A stretch of 64,000 nt of DNA from an uncultured Alphaproteobacteria bacterium (GCA_951812775.1 OX638326.1:2120335-2184334), one strand, 5' to 3'. Positions 8,851 through 18,756 are shown, numbered from the stretch's first letter. The notes: a model not told the origin generated them from the letters alone. Numbers and translations are program-made.

Positions 8851-9957
8851 GTGGTAGAAAAAGTCAACGCCGCCGTCCGCGTCGCACCTCAAGTAACCGA
8901 ATTTCGCGAATATGATATGCCGGATATTCCGCCGGAAGCCGCCCTTTTAAAGGTGGAAGTCGCCGGTATCTGTGGCACGGACGTAAAGTTCTATTCCAAG
9001 CCTCCCTTTGAAGGCCCGGTTATTATGGGTCACGAAAATATTGGCTACATCGCCAAAGCCGGGAAGATTTTTCAGGAACGCCGAGGCCTCAAAGAAGGCG
9101 ATATGGTATTTGCCGAACATTATGTTGGCTGCATGGATTGCGAGTGGTGCCACAAGGGCGAATACCGGCTCTGCATGTACACCGACTGGCGCCGTTTTCC
9201 TGAAGGCTTACGCTTTGGCTACACGCTGGCCGAACGCGCACCGCATCTGTTTGGCGGATTTGCAGAATATATGTACCTGCCATGGAACTCTGTTCTCCAC
9301 AAAGTACCGGACGGGCTATCAGCCGAACATGCAGGTGTGGTCACCCCAATGGCCAATGGTATTCAGTGGGCACTGTTTGATTGCGGCGTTGGCTATGACA
9401 GCCGAGTCCTGATTCAAGGGCCAGGTCAGCAAGGTCTCTGCAACACTATTGCCTCCAAGACAGCGGGCGCTTCATTGATCATCGTTACCGGCACCAGCAA
9501 GGACACCAAACGTCTGCAGGTGGCCAAGAATCTCGGCGCCGACGTTGTAATCAATGTTGAAGAAGAAGATCCGCTTGAGAAAATCATGGAAGTCACTGGC
9601 GGCGAAGGTGTCGATGTGTCACTCGATTGCACGGCGGGCGCTGGCACTATTCCGGTCCTGCTCGGTATTGAAGCCATGAAACGCAAAGGCGGCACCTTGC
9701 AAATTCAGGGTGAAGATGTACCGGACTTCCCGAACTTCCCGCTTGGAAAAATCGGCAACAAGTACATCACCGTTAAAGCTGCGCGTGGCCACAATTTCGA
9801 AAGCTGCGAACTGGCGCTGAAACAGCTCAACACCGACCGCTATGACATCAGCCAGATTACAACCCACAAATACAGCCTTAAGGATACGCATGACGCGATC
9901 AATGCAGTTGGCGGCAGTGGCGAGGTCATTCACGTCTCGCTGATGCCGTGGGACTGA
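8851..9957 (+). CDS. Zinc-dependent medium-chain alcohol dehydrogenase
   Basis: The product has 368 residues. The start is GTG at 8851, with AAGGGAG 8-14 bases upstream. The catalytic-zinc motifs are GICGTD and GHEN. The structural-zinc cluster is CMDCEWCHKGEYRLC. The cofactor-binding Rossmann fold carries an atypical IQGPGQQGLC glycine motif. The family oxidises alcohols, sugars or threonine with NAD(P). It is followed 19 bases later by the CobW gene, so the two are probably one transcript. CobW proteins deliver metal to metalloenzymes, which fits a zinc dehydrogenase partner. The substrate is unknown. Confidence 0.85.
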   Translation: MVEKVNAAVRVAPQVTEFREYDMPDIPPEAALLKVEVAGICGTDVKFYSKPPFEGPVIMGHENIGYIAKAGKIFQERRGLKEGDMVFAEHYVGCMDCEWCHKGEYRLCMYTDWRRFPEGLRFGYTLAERAPHLFGGFAEYMYLPWNSVLHKVPDGLSAEHAGVVTPMANGIQWALFDCGVGYDSRVLIQGPGQQGLCNTIASKTAGASLIIVTGTSKDTKRLQVAKNLGADVVINVEEEDPLEKIMEVTGGEGVDVSLDCTAGAGTIPVLLGIEAMKRKGGTLQIQGEDVPDFPNFPLGKIGNKYITVKAARGHNFESCELALKQLNTDRYDISQITTHKYSLKDTHDAINAVGGSGEVIHVSLMPWD

Positions 9958-9976
9958 TCACAGGCTGAGACTGAAC

Positions 9977-10984
9977 GTGACACGGGAATCCACTGACGAC
10001 ACCAGGATTCCCGTTACCGTTCTGACGGGGTTTCTTGGCGCTGGAAAGACCACCCTGCTTAACCGGGTTCTATCTGACCTCTCCGGTAAGCGTTTCGCGG
10101 TTATCGTCAATGAGTTTGGTGATATCGGGATCGATGGCGACCTTATAGAAACCGGTGATGAAGAGCTGATAGAGCTGAACAGTGGCTGTATCTGTTGCGT
10201 TGTCCGCGGCGACTTGATCCGAACAATGCGGTCCCTGCTGACCGAAAAACCTGGCCTGGACGGCATCATTATTGAGACCACGGGCCTCGCCAATCCCAGT
10301 CCAGTTATTCAGACCATGGTGATCGATCAGGTTATTGGCGCCCAATGTCGCCTGGACTCAGTGCTCTGTGTCGTCGATGCAGTTCATATCCTTGATCAAC
10401 TTGAAAAAAATGAAGAGGCGGCGGATCAGGTCGCGTTTAGTGACAATATCGTTTTAAACAAAATAGATGACGCGTCGGCACCGATCGATGACATCGAAAA
10501 GCAACTGCAGCAGATCAACCCGTTCGCTCCTATCACCCGCGCTAACAGGTCTGATGTTCCGACGCGCCACGTTATAGACCGCCACGGATTCGATCTGGAC
10601 CGAGTGGAAGCGCAACTGCCGGACGACGCCAATGACAGCCATGACCACGTCCACGACCATGAAGGTCATATCGATCGCAGCGGCATAACAAGCGTGTCAC
10701 TCTCTACCGACACCCCGCTCGACGCCAATCGTCTGGAAGAATGGTTGCAGGAACTTTTGTCTCGCCGCGGAACAGATATCTTGCGGACCAAAGGGGTAAT
10801 GTCGATTGACGGTGAAGACCGGAAACTAATTCTGCAAGCGGTCAACATGATGATCGAAGGCGATTTCGCGGGACGCTGGGGTTCAGAGATGCGGCAGTCG
10901 AGGCTGGTCTTTATTGGCCGAAACCTGAACCCTGACGAACTGTCTGAGGGGTTTCACAACTGCCGCCCGACGGTTGCGGCCTAA
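9977..10984 (+). CDS. CobW/G3E-family metal-chaperone GTPase
   Basis: The product has 335 residues, with start GTG at 9977. It has Walker A GFLGAGKTT (about residues 18-26), the metal-binding CxCC motif in SGCICC, the G3E signature region (IIIETTGLANP) and the NKID guanine-recognition motif. A His/Asp-rich stretch (HDHVHDHEGH) follows, as in zinc or cobalt chaperones, and then a C-terminal CobW_C domain. These cytoplasmic GTPases insert Zn, Co or Fe into target enzymes. The neighbours are a zinc alcohol dehydrogenase and Rieske iron proteins, and the immediate upstream dehydrogenase is the most likely client (inference). Confidence 0.9.
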   Translation: MTRESTDDTRIPVTVLTGFLGAGKTTLLNRVLSDLSGKRFAVIVNEFGDIGIDGDLIETGDEELIELNSGCICCVVRGDLIRTMRSLLTEKPGLDGIIIETTGLANPSPVIQTMVIDQVIGAQCRLDSVLCVVDAVHILDQLEKNEEAADQVAFSDNIVLNKIDDASAPIDDIEKQLQQINPFAPITRANRSDVPTRHVIDRHGFDLDRVEAQLPDDANDSHDHVHDHEGHIDRSGITSVSLSTDTPLDANRLEEWLQELLSRRGTDILRTKGVMSIDGEDRKLILQAVNMMIEGDFAGRWGSEMRQSRLVFIGRNLNPDELSEGFHNCRPTVAA

Positions 10985-11083
10985 TCCAACAACATTTTAT
11001 AAAAAAAGAGGGTGAATATTGTGGGGATTCCCGCTATCACCTCGACATATTTTAAGCCAGCTATTAGGTAAGTTGAGGCACTA

Positions 11084-11407
11084 ATGACAGACGCAGCTAC
11101 AGTAACCCTGTGTAAAAAATCCGACGTTGAAGAAGACGAGGGCTACAAGGTCGAAAAAGACGATCTTTCGCTCGCCGTGTTTCAGGTCGAAGGAGAGTTC
11201 TTCGTACTGGATGACCTCTGCACGCACGGACCCGGATCATTGTCGCAGGGTTTTCTTGAAGGCCACATCATTGAATGTGACTTTCACGCAGGCTGTTTCG
11301 ATATCCGCACCGGCGAGGTCACCGCCCCGCCCTGCATGATCCCAATGAAAACCTATAAGGTAGTTGATGATCCCGAAGACGTGGTAATCGAACTGCCGCA
11401 GGAATAA
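11084..11407 (+). CDS. Rieske [2Fe-2S] ferredoxin
   Basis: The product has 107 residues with the whole Rieske cluster motif: C46-x-H48 (LCTHG) and C65-x2-H68 (CDFHAGCFD). It matches the small ferredoxin component of multi-component ring-hydroxylating dioxygenases, which carries electrons from a reductase to the oxygenase. Acidic residues dominate, as is normal for this soluble carrier. The probable oxygenase partner is the 6047-7333 gene. It is followed 40 bases later by the carboxymuconolactone-decarboxylase-like gene. Confidence 0.88.
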   Translation: MTDAATVTLCKKSDVEEDEGYKVEKDDLSLAVFQVEGEFFVLDDLCTHGPGSLSQGFLEGHIIECDFHAGCFDIRTGEVTAPPCMIPMKTYKVVDDPEDVVIELPQE

Positions 11408-11447
11408 CACAACAGCTAACAAGCCAAACAATTCGGGGACAAGTCAG

Positions 11448-11996
11448 ATGACCAGAATACCGCCATTGAGCCGCGACAAGATGGATGATGATCAAGGGGC
11501 GATCTACGACCGGATCGTTGGCGATAATGGTCGTGTCGGATTTGGTCCGGCTATTGGTTACGCCTATTCGGGCCCAGTGTGGGATCTTCACAACGTGTCG
11601 AGTTCTTTTCTACTCGATTGTCCAATTACAAATGCGCAGGTCCGTATCGTCTCGCTGATGACAGTGAAACACTGGAATGCCTCCTATCCTTGGAGTGCGC
11701 AATCCAAGACGGCCATGGGCGCCGGTCTGTCGAAAGAGGTCATCGAAGCCATTAATGACGGAACCCAGCCAGAATTCGATAATGACGATGATGCCGCTGT
11801 CTATGCCGTAACCAAAGAGCTTTTGGAAACCGGAAACCTATCAGATGTCGGGTTTAAAGCCGCCGAAGCCGCGCTCGGAAATCAAAGGGTTATCACCATC
11901 GTTCACACAATCGGCCATTTCTGCACGACGGCCATGATGGCCAACGTCGTCGGTTGCGTACCACCCGACGATGCCGTTTCCGTACTTAAGACCTGA
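11448..11996 (+). CDS. Carboxymuconolactone-decarboxylase (CMD)/AhpD-like protein
   Basis: The product is a 182-residue, all-helical protein of the CMD family, preceded by GGGGACAAG. Regions NAQVRIVSLMTVKHWNASY and AMGAGLSKEVIEAI match the CMD helical core. There is no CxxC, so it is closer to the decarboxylase-like or uncharacterised branch than to the AhpD peroxidase branch. It is the last gene of the plus-strand catabolic run (dehydrogenase, CobW, ferredoxin, CMD). A role in aromatic ring-cleavage product metabolism is plausible but inferred from neighbours. Confidence 0.75.
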   Translation: MTRIPPLSRDKMDDDQGAIYDRIVGDNGRVGFGPAIGYAYSGPVWDLHNVSSSFLLDCPITNAQVRIVSLMTVKHWNASYPWSAQSKTAMGAGLSKEVIEAINDGTQPEFDNDDDAAVYAVTKELLETGNLSDVGFKAAEAALGNQRVITIVHTIGHFCTTAMMANVVGCVPPDDAVSVLKT

Positions 11997-12025
11997 CTTG
12001 TCGTCCACAACGACAGTTAGTGTCT

Positions 12026-13825
12026 TTACCTAAGATTTCTTTTTTCTGAGTCTGCAAGAATAGTATTAGCTTTCTCAAATGCCCTAGCCGCCCGCGCAGT
12101 ATCACCGACCCCGGTCGCATACACTCCCTCGACATAATTCACTTCATGCAAAAAAGGTACATTCCGTTTTAGAGTCCTCAGTAAGGTTTCAATTTCTGCA
12201 CGGCGTGCTTCATTCAGTTTCAAGGCGAATAATAGTTTGATCCTGGAAAGTAGTACTCCCGGATTCTGGGATCCTGCGGAAAGACCGACTTCATAGAAAC
12301 TCTTATGGAAAGACAAAGGTAAGCTATACCTATCAAGGTTTCTGATTGCCCACTCAACATAGCTCCCGAAGAGATTACGACGATACAAGACAGAATTTGG
12401 CATTTTGTCATAAGCGCGCCTGATATGAAAAAAAGACCTCCCGTAAAAACGCTCTTTTGTCATTTGAGAAATTGTATAGTCGCGCGATGCCATGAGCATA
12501 TTTCCGGAAGCGAATAAAATGAAGGCCATCCCCAACACCGCCGAGAACGCTGGAATAAAAATCGTCGCTTTCGGAAGATGAATTGACCAATTAGCGGGCG
12601 ATTTTTGCCCACCGTCGCCTTGAGCCATAACTCCAAAAATTAATGCGCCAAGACCCGCCGTCGCCGGATTGCGCAATGGAAAATTCATCATCGCAATGAT
12701 CGTAAAAATAATAGCCGCAACAACACCGGCATGGCGCAATACTGACCTCTCAGGATTCGTTCGAAACCTTCGAAGAAGGAGAACAACCGCACATAGAACT
12801 ATTAGAAAGCCGACAACCCCAGTTTCGACGAGAATTTGTAAAAATTCATTGTGCGCCGCAACCGAAAAGCCGTAAGGCGAGGTAAAACGCGTCCTTAGAG
12901 CCGGAAATAGGTTGGGATATTCAGAAAAAAAGGTCAGGTGGAATTGCTGGAACTGCCCATAATGATAATCAAACCCACCAAGCCCTGAACCAAAAATCGG
13001 TCGTTCCAGCCAAAGCGCAATAGAATTGATATAGAGTTCAAGCCGGGCTTGTATTGGTGGAAAATGCAGGATGGCATCCAGGTAGTGCCAGACAAAAAAT
13101 GCGCTCACCGCAACTGCAACCAGCGTTAACGCGAGTAAGGCCCAGCTGCCAAATCGGCGCCCCACTTCATAGATCAACCAGCAACAGGCAAGAAAAGCCA
13201 GCGAGACATGTGCGACACGTGACCCACTCACAAAAAGTACAAAAATCAGTCCGGAGCCCGCAAGAAAAGGCCCCAGCCAACGATCAATAGACTGGCGAAC
13301 AAAAAACCATAAAATTGCAAATGGCGCACAGAGAGGGAGTGTCTCCGCAAAATAGTTTTCGTTTCCGAAGCCTCCATTGATTTCCGGAAACACAAAGCCA
13401 TAGAAAAGAAAAGCACTGATGGAAGAAACGCTTAATAACGAGATCCTAATAGTCAGCAATCGCAAATTACTATGACGCGCCTAGAGCATCAGGACTGAAA
13501 TAGTGGCGAGGACAGGTAGCTGTAATAGCCCGCCATCCGGATCAGGCGACCACAATAAACTCAGCGCTGCATAGAGGTTCAAAATGATCAGCGCTATCGT
13601 AATCTTATCAAATTGGACACGTCGGTTTTGAATCAACCTTATTACCGCCCCGACAAGAACTGCCCCCGCCCCGACAAACAGAAACGTCCATTTCAGAGCG
13701 CTGTAAGACCCTGTTCCTAATCCGTAGGACAGCAAAACACCCAACCCTATTCCAACGAACAGAATTGAATGGATTCTCTCTATTGTCTTGTGTTGTCCTA
13801 AAATCGTGGGTGCCAACCGCATCAT
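12026..13825 (-). pseudogene. O-antigen-ligase/polymerase-like membrane protein, split by a TAG stop
   Basis: A single frame of about 600 codons runs from ATG (13823-13825) to TAA (12026-12028), broken only by TAG at 13481-13483. The first part (114 residues) has several membrane helices and the LSLLWSPDPDGG signature common near the start of O-antigen ligases. The second part has more membrane helices, GGFGNENYFAE, a Wzy_C-like periplasmic loop (FGSGLGGFDYHYGQF, AHNEFLQILVETG) and a C-terminal TPR-like helical region. These proteins join or polymerise surface polysaccharides. The downstream half could start at TTG 13465 but would lack the N-terminal helices, so I call the gene disrupted. Confidence 0.8.
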
Positions 13826-13860
13826 TCAATCACGATTATTTCTGTTACAAAATTTCAGTT

Positions 13861-15189
13861 CTAGTCATTGAAATTCTCGCGTAGCGTTGAGCCGCTATAA
13901 TCCTTCTTGGAGAGTCCGCGCCGTTGCAGCTCAGGCACCACATGCTCGACAAATTGCTTGATATTGTCTGAGGCGTGGAACCCGCGGGCCAGAATGAAGC
14001 CTCCATTGGCGCCGGTCTCGTAATGCAGCATTTCCAGCTTGTCGACGATCTCCTTCGGCGTTCCTTCGGCCACCAGGACGCGCTGGCTCATATAGTCCCG
14101 GCCAAATTCACGAACGGTCATTTTGGGATATGTCGTCTTTAAAAGCTCTTCAAACGTGCCGAGATTTCCCTGCGTTTCGCGCACCTGATCGGCAAAATCG
14201 GCCAACGTCATGTTGAGGTCCGCGGTGGAGAAATCGACTCCAAACCATTGCGACAGCTCGATAAGACCGCCCTCGGGCGGAATAGAATCGAGAAACTTTT
14301 GTTCCATTGCCTGAGCCGCGGATTGCGACTCGGCAACCTGAACCCGTATCGACCATAGAATGCCAAGATCGCGCGGCTTGCGGCCGAATTTCGCTAACTT
14401 CTCATCAATCGCGGCGCGGTGTTGTTTCATGCTCTCGACAGTCCGCCGCGTACTGAATTGCAGATCGGCATATTTGGCAGCCAGATCCATGCCGGGCCCG
14501 GATGACCCTGCCTGAATAATGACTGGACGTTGTTGGGGCGACGGGAGCGCGGGCAAGGGCCCACGTACGTTGAAATAGTCTCCTTTAAAATCAAGACGGT
14601 GCACTTTCTCGGGGTCGAGGAATTGGCCACTCTCGCGATCCATAATCACAGCATCCGGTTCAACGCTGTCCCATAATTCGCACGCCACCTGCAAATATTC
14701 CTGGGCGCGACGGTAGCGCTCGTCATGTTCCATCATGACGTCGAAACCCCAGTTCATCGCCTCCCATTTATAGGCGGACGTCACGGCGTTCCACGCGATC
14801 CGACCCTTGGTAACATGATCCAGTGCATTGAACTTCCGCGCGCAATGGAACGGATGATGGTAGGTCGTCGACATGGTCAACGCATACCCAACCCCTTCCG
14901 TAAGCCGTGCCAGAATGGGAATCATTGCAGTCATATCGTGACGCGGCCATTTTACGCCCCGGCTGACCACCGCATCATGATTGCCGCCATAATCTTCCGA
15001 CGTCCCGCCGGTATCGCCAAAAAACAGCAGATCAAACCTGCCCTGCTGCGCGGTCTTGGCGATGTCCTCGTAAAACTCCGAGCTGCTGTAATAGGGGTAA
15101 TTCTCCCAGGAGCCCGGCATACGCCACAGAAAATCCGTATGAAGAAACGAAAGGTCGGCTGCCAGATGGATCGTTTCACGTTCGGACAT
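13861..15189 (-). CDS. NtaA/DmoA-family FMN-dependent monooxygenase
   Basis: The product has 442 residues, the usual length for the NtaA/SnaA/DmoA subfamily of bacterial-luciferase-like monooxygenases. The start ATG is preceded by GGAGAG. Typical segments are DLLFFGDTGG, the TEGVGYALTMSTTYHHPF sheet region, RIAWNAVTS, and the flavin-region PVIIQAGSSGPG. The family uses FMNH2 from a separate reductase to oxidise nitrilotriacetate, sulfides or related xenobiotics. No flavin reductase gene is visible in the window. It begins 9 bases after the stop of the molybdenum hydroxylase gene, so the two are probably translated from one transcript. Confidence 0.88.
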   Translation of the reverse strand: MSERETIHLAADLSFLHTDFLWRMPGSWENYPYYSSSEFYEDIAKTAQQGRFDLLFFGDTGGTSEDYGGNHDAVVSRGVKWPRHDMTAMIPILARLTEGVGYALTMSTTYHHPFHCARKFNALDHVTKGRIAWNAVTSAYKWEAMNWGFDVMMEHDERYRRAQEYLQVACELWDSVEPDAVIMDRESGQFLDPEKVHRLDFKGDYFNVRGPLPALPSPQQRPVIIQAGSSGPGMDLAAKYADLQFSTRRTVESMKQHRAAIDEKLAKFGRKPRDLGILWSIRVQVAESQSAAQAMEQKFLDSIPPEGGLIELSQWFGVDFSTADLNMTLADFADQVRETQGNLGTFEELLKTTYPKMTVREFGRDYMSQRVLVAEGTPKEIVDKLEMLHYETGANGGFILARGFHASDNIKQFVEHVVPELQRRGLSKKDYSGSTLRENFND

Positions 15190-15198
15190 GGTTCTCTC

Positions 15199-17499
15199 CT
15201 ACCGGTCGCTCTTTGATTCCGCGGTGCGGATCAGTTTCCAGATATAGCTCGGCGAGAGAGGTAATTCCGTCGGTTGGACTCCGAACGAAGACAAGGCCGA
15301 TGCGACAGCATTCGCCATAAGACCGCCCATCGGCAACACGCCACCTTCACCTGCACCTTTAGCCCCAAGAGGACCGATGGGTGATGGCTTTTCTTCGAGC
15401 ATAATCGCCCGAATATTGGGAAAGCTCGTAGATTGAGGAAGGAGATAATCGGCCAGGGTCCCGGTAACGGCCTGCGCCTGATCATCATAAATCATATGCT
15501 CCAGAAAGGTCCCGCCAAGCCCTTGAACCAACCCTCCAACGGCCTGTCCCTGTAAGGTCAGCGGATTTACAATTTTTCCGACATCTTCAACCATCAAAAG
15601 GTCTATCACCGAGACCTCACCGGTATCGGGATCAACGGTCACATGCGCCGCTGCCGTCCCATAGGCATAGGTATGCTTGTGATTGTGAAATGTTTCTTCG
15701 ACATCCGGTACATCCTTGGCAAAATCGCCGAGCGCAATCGGCGGTTTATCTCTGGCAATCACCATACCGTCGACGATCTCGACATTCTCTGCCTCACACC
15801 CAGCCTGCGCCGCGGCCGCCTGGCAAATATGCGCACGGAGTTTTTCAACCGCAAGGAGAATTGCCGAACCGCCCATCACCGTTGAGCGCGAGTGATAAGA
15901 ACCAAAGCCGTCTGAGACAAACGGCGTGGACCCGTGGAATACCTTAATCTGATCAAGCGGCAGCTCCAGCGCGTCAGCGGCAATTTGCGTCAGGACGGTT
16001 AGCACGCCCTGCCCAACCGCAGTTGAACCAACAAAAACATGCACCGACCCATCTTCCTGCAGAACCACCCTCGCGTTTTCGCTCGGGCCGGCGGCTCCGC
16101 CTTCAACAAAACACCCGACGGCGAGGCCGTGGTAGACGCCGTCGATCAGCAAACCTCGAAGCTCCTCTTTCTCTTTCCAGCCAAAAGCCTCAAGGCATCG
16201 GTCAAGAACCATATGGTAATCGCCACTATCAAATTCTTCCTGCCGCTCCACAGGTTCAATTTTGGCTATCGAATAGGGCATCTCATTTTCGGCGACTAAA
16301 TTCCGGCGCCGGAATTCAACAGGGTCGATACCCAACTCACCAGCGACAATGTCAAAGAACCGTTCGCGAAAATAATCGCTTTCAAACCGACCCGGACCAC
16401 GATAGGTGCCAATCGGCGCCTTATTGGTCAGCATTGCATGCGATTTGATATCAATGTTTGGCACCCGATACGGGCCGGACATAAACTGCGCGACATTGCG
16501 GGGGCTGATGGGACCGTTGGTCCGGAAATACGCCCCGGCATCGACCCAAACCTCACCCCGCAGCCCCAAGATCGTACCGTCCTTGGCGCAGGCTATTTCA
16601 ATCTCACATTCCATTTCGCGGGCATGGCCCGTGGTCAAAAGATTTTCCCGGCGGTCCTCGGTCCATTTAACGGGGCGGCCACAAAGCCGGGCCGCAAAGG
16701 GAATCAAAAAATCCTCGGCAAAAAATTCACCGCGCGCGCCAAACCCGCCACCGACATCGCTTTCAATCAGGTCAATCGAGGTGACGGGTAATTCCATCAT
16801 CGCCGCCAAAATCTTCCGGTTCGGGAACGGTACTTTGGCGGCACCCTCGATTGTTAAATGTTCGGCGTCGGCATCCCAGTCCGCCAAAACGCCGCGCGGT
16901 TCCAATGGCAACGCCAGATGACGTTGCGTCGCAAAACTTTCCCGCCGGACATAATCCGCTGTCTCAAAAATCTCGCTGACATCGCCTTTGGTGGCATGAT
17001 AAGTGACCGCTTTATTGGTGCCCCAGTCCTCAAACAACAAGGCGTTACCCGCCACCGCAGTTTGCCGATTAACAGCTGCGTCGACCGGGTCGATCTCCAC
17101 AATAATCCGGGATAGGGCGTCTTCGCCAAGAGCAGGGCTATCCGCCAAAACAACCGCCAGCGCCTCACCGACATAACGGACTTTGTCGCGGGCAATCGCA
17201 GGCTGGCCGAGGGGCTCGAGTTCCGCCATCGGCATGAGACGGAGCGGCACCACCGGTATGTCATCGCCCATATCCGACGCCGTGGTCACAGCGTGGATGC
17301 CCGGCATCTCCTCAGCGGCCGACGTATCGATTTTCCTGATCAGCCCATGACCAATTGAACTGCGCAGAATAACCGCATAGAGCATGTTCTCACGGCGAAT
17401 ATCATCGACGAACCGGCCTTTGCCTGGCAAAAGGCGCAGGTCCTCAAGCCGCTTAACGGGGCTTCCCACATAGGCATTGCGACCAGCTTCGATTCCCAC
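15199..17499 (-). CDS. Xanthine dehydrogenase-family molybdopterin-binding large subunit (CoxL-like), orphan
   Basis: The product has 766 residues, the full length for the Mo-binding subunit. The start is GTG at 17497-17499. It has the N-terminal Ald_Xan_dh_C hammerhead domain (GSPVKRLEDLRLLPGKGRFVDD region) and Mo-cofactor segments GGGFGARG, YRGPGRFE and GQGVLTVLTQIAADAL. The catalytic-Glu motif GAKGAGEGG lies near the C-terminus. The CO-dehydrogenase active-site loop with the Cu-ligand Cys is absent, so it is a hydroxylase of aldehyde/xanthine/aromatic type rather than true CODH. The [2Fe-2S] and FAD subunits usually encoded next to it are not found here. It is upstream of and co-directional with the NtaA-like gene. 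Confidence 0.85.
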   Translation of the reverse strand: MGIEAGRNAYVGSPVKRLEDLRLLPGKGRFVDDIRRENMLYAVILRSSIGHGLIRKIDTSAAEEMPGIHAVTTASDMGDDIPVVPLRLMPMAELEPLGQPAIARDKVRYVGEALAVVLADSPALGEDALSRIIVEIDPVDAAVNRQTAVAGNALLFEDWGTNKAVTYHATKGDVSEIFETADYVRRESFATQRHLALPLEPRGVLADWDADAEHLTIEGAAKVPFPNRKILAAMMELPVTSIDLIESDVGGGFGARGEFFAEDFLIPFAARLCGRPVKWTEDRRENLLTTGHAREMECEIEIACAKDGTILGLRGEVWVDAGAYFRTNGPISPRNVAQFMSGPYRVPNIDIKSHAMLTNKAPIGTYRGPGRFESDYFRERFFDIVAGELGIDPVEFRRRNLVAENEMPYSIAKIEPVERQEEFDSGDYHMVLDRCLEAFGWKEKEELRGLLIDGVYHGLAVGCFVEGGAAGPSENARVVLQEDGSVHVFVGSTAVGQGVLTVLTQIAADALELPLDQIKVFHGSTPFVSDGFGSYHSRSTVMGGSAILLAVEKLRAHICQAAAAQAGCEAENVEIVDGMVIARDKPPIALGDFAKDVPDVEETFHNHKHTYAYGTAAAHVTVDPDTGEVSVIDLLMVEDVGKIVNPLTLQGQAVGGLVQGLGGTFLEHMIYDDQAQAVTGTLADYLLPQSTSFPNIRAIMLEEKPSPIGPLGAKGAGEGGVLPMGGLMANAVASALSSFGVQPTELPLSPSYIWKLIRTAESKSDR

Positions 17500-17631
17500 G
17501 GCGTTCTTTCTATTTCTGTGCGTTCCAGAGCATCCACAATATGGTGACGGATTTCATGCTCTAAGAGAAGAGCCATTGAAAACAGCGAAGTAACGAACCT
17601 TTGCCATCCAATCGCCCATCACCGGCTGGGA

Positions 17632-18756
17632 TTATCCAAGCTTATCGAGGACCCAGTCGATTTGGTAGGCTACGACCTGTGTCCAGTTATCGACGCTGCA
17701 GTGACCCGACCCACCTGTCTCATCATCGAACAGGCGTAGTGTTTTGTCGGCCACCGGAATTTCATCAAACAATCGCTGGGCCGAAGACACCGGCACCATA
17801 TGATCTCGCACGCCATGCGTTACCAGCATCGGACAGGTGATATTGGCGAGCTTTCCGTCGAGGTTGAAATCCGCGAGATAGGCACGCGCCTCTTTATCGG
17901 AAGCTGTGCCGGTAATCCATTGAAGCTGGCCGTGTAAAGGCGGGTACGGATCGTACAAATCCGCGAGCACATCATAGAGCGCGCCCCACACAACACAGGC
18001 TTTGATACGGTGCTCAAAGCTGACCGCCCGGGGCGCGTAATATCCCGCCATGGAGCCACCAATAAGGCCTATTCTGTCCGGGTCAATATCATTGCGTCCG
18101 ATCAGGTAATCGACCGCCGCTGTAAAGACCCGTTCATAGTCGGGAATGGTCGGAATATTATGAACCCGGATCGATTTGCCCTGCCCCGGCCCGTTGAACA
18201 AGAGCACAGCTGCGCCACGCGCTGTCATTTCCTGAGCGCCGCGGAATAGCTGTTCCTCCGGCAAAGCGTCGGCCCCGGTCGGGAAAATGATCACCGGTGG
18301 CGGCGTTCTCATTGCTTCGGTGCGCGGCGGCAAAAACAGGCCCTCCAGCTCATGCCCGTCGAAGGGAATGGTGATGCGCTCATATGGATGTGGCTGGAGA
18401 TCAATGCCGGTATAGAAACAATCGATACAGCGTTCATACATCGGCAGCTTGCGCGGATCCTTGCCGGGCAGCACCCGTTCCGCCGAACGATAATAGGTAA
18501 ACGCCCGCCAATAGGCATTGCCTGCCGTCACTTCGTGACCAGCCGCTTTCGCCTCATCGGCAATCGTCTTGATCCGGTCACCGAGATCCTGGAACACGTC
18601 GTACCAGTCCTCTGAATTGCCTGATCTGATTTTGCGGGCCGCATAAAACAACTCATTCGTGTCAGCGCCGCCCTGCATCGCCTCATAAAACAGCCATACG
18701 AGATGAAATGAAAACACCACGGACTCGCGCTGATCATCAGCCCAGTACTGAAACAT
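17632..18756 (-). CDS. Alpha/beta hydrolase of the dihydropseudooxynicotine-hydrolase-like group
   Basis: The product has 374 residues, with a helical N-terminal cap domain of about 130 residues and then an alpha/beta hydrolase core. The nucleophile elbow is GGSMAG, the acid lies in THGVRDHMVP, and the catalytic His in GSGHCSVDNW. The layout (long helical N-terminus plus PVIIFPTGADALPEE oxyanion loop) resembles the FrsA/2,6-dihydropseudooxynicotine hydrolase family, which cleaves C-C bonds in heterocycle degradation. It lies upstream of the molybdenum hydroxylase on the same strand with a 132-base gap. A catabolic role is inferred. Confidence 0.82.
   Translation of the reverse strand: MFQYWADDQRESVVFSFHLVWLFYEAMQGGADTNELFYAARKIRSGNSEDWYDVFQDLGDRIKTIADEAKAAGHEVTAGNAYWRAFTYYRSAERVLPGKDPRKLPMYERCIDCFYTGIDLQPHPYERITIPFDGHELEGLFLPPRTEAMRTPPPVIIFPTGADALPEEQLFRGAQEMTARGAAVLLFNGPGQGKSIRVHNIPTIPDYERVFTAAVDYLIGRNDIDPDRIGLIGGSMAGYYAPRAVSFEHRIKACVVWGALYDVLADLYDPYPPLHGQLQWITGTASDKEARAYLADFNLDGKLANITCPMLVTHGVRDHMVPVSSAQRLFDEIPVADKTLRLFDDETGGSGHCSVDNWTQVVAYQIDWVLDKLG

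Noticed and set aside
1..13825. Stop-codon reassignment (TAG/TAA read as an amino acid) to explain the split TolC-like and ligase genes
   Set aside because: TAG and TAA end many intact genes in this window (for example pstS, phoB, phoR, rpoD) at the expected protein length, so reassignment is very unlikely.
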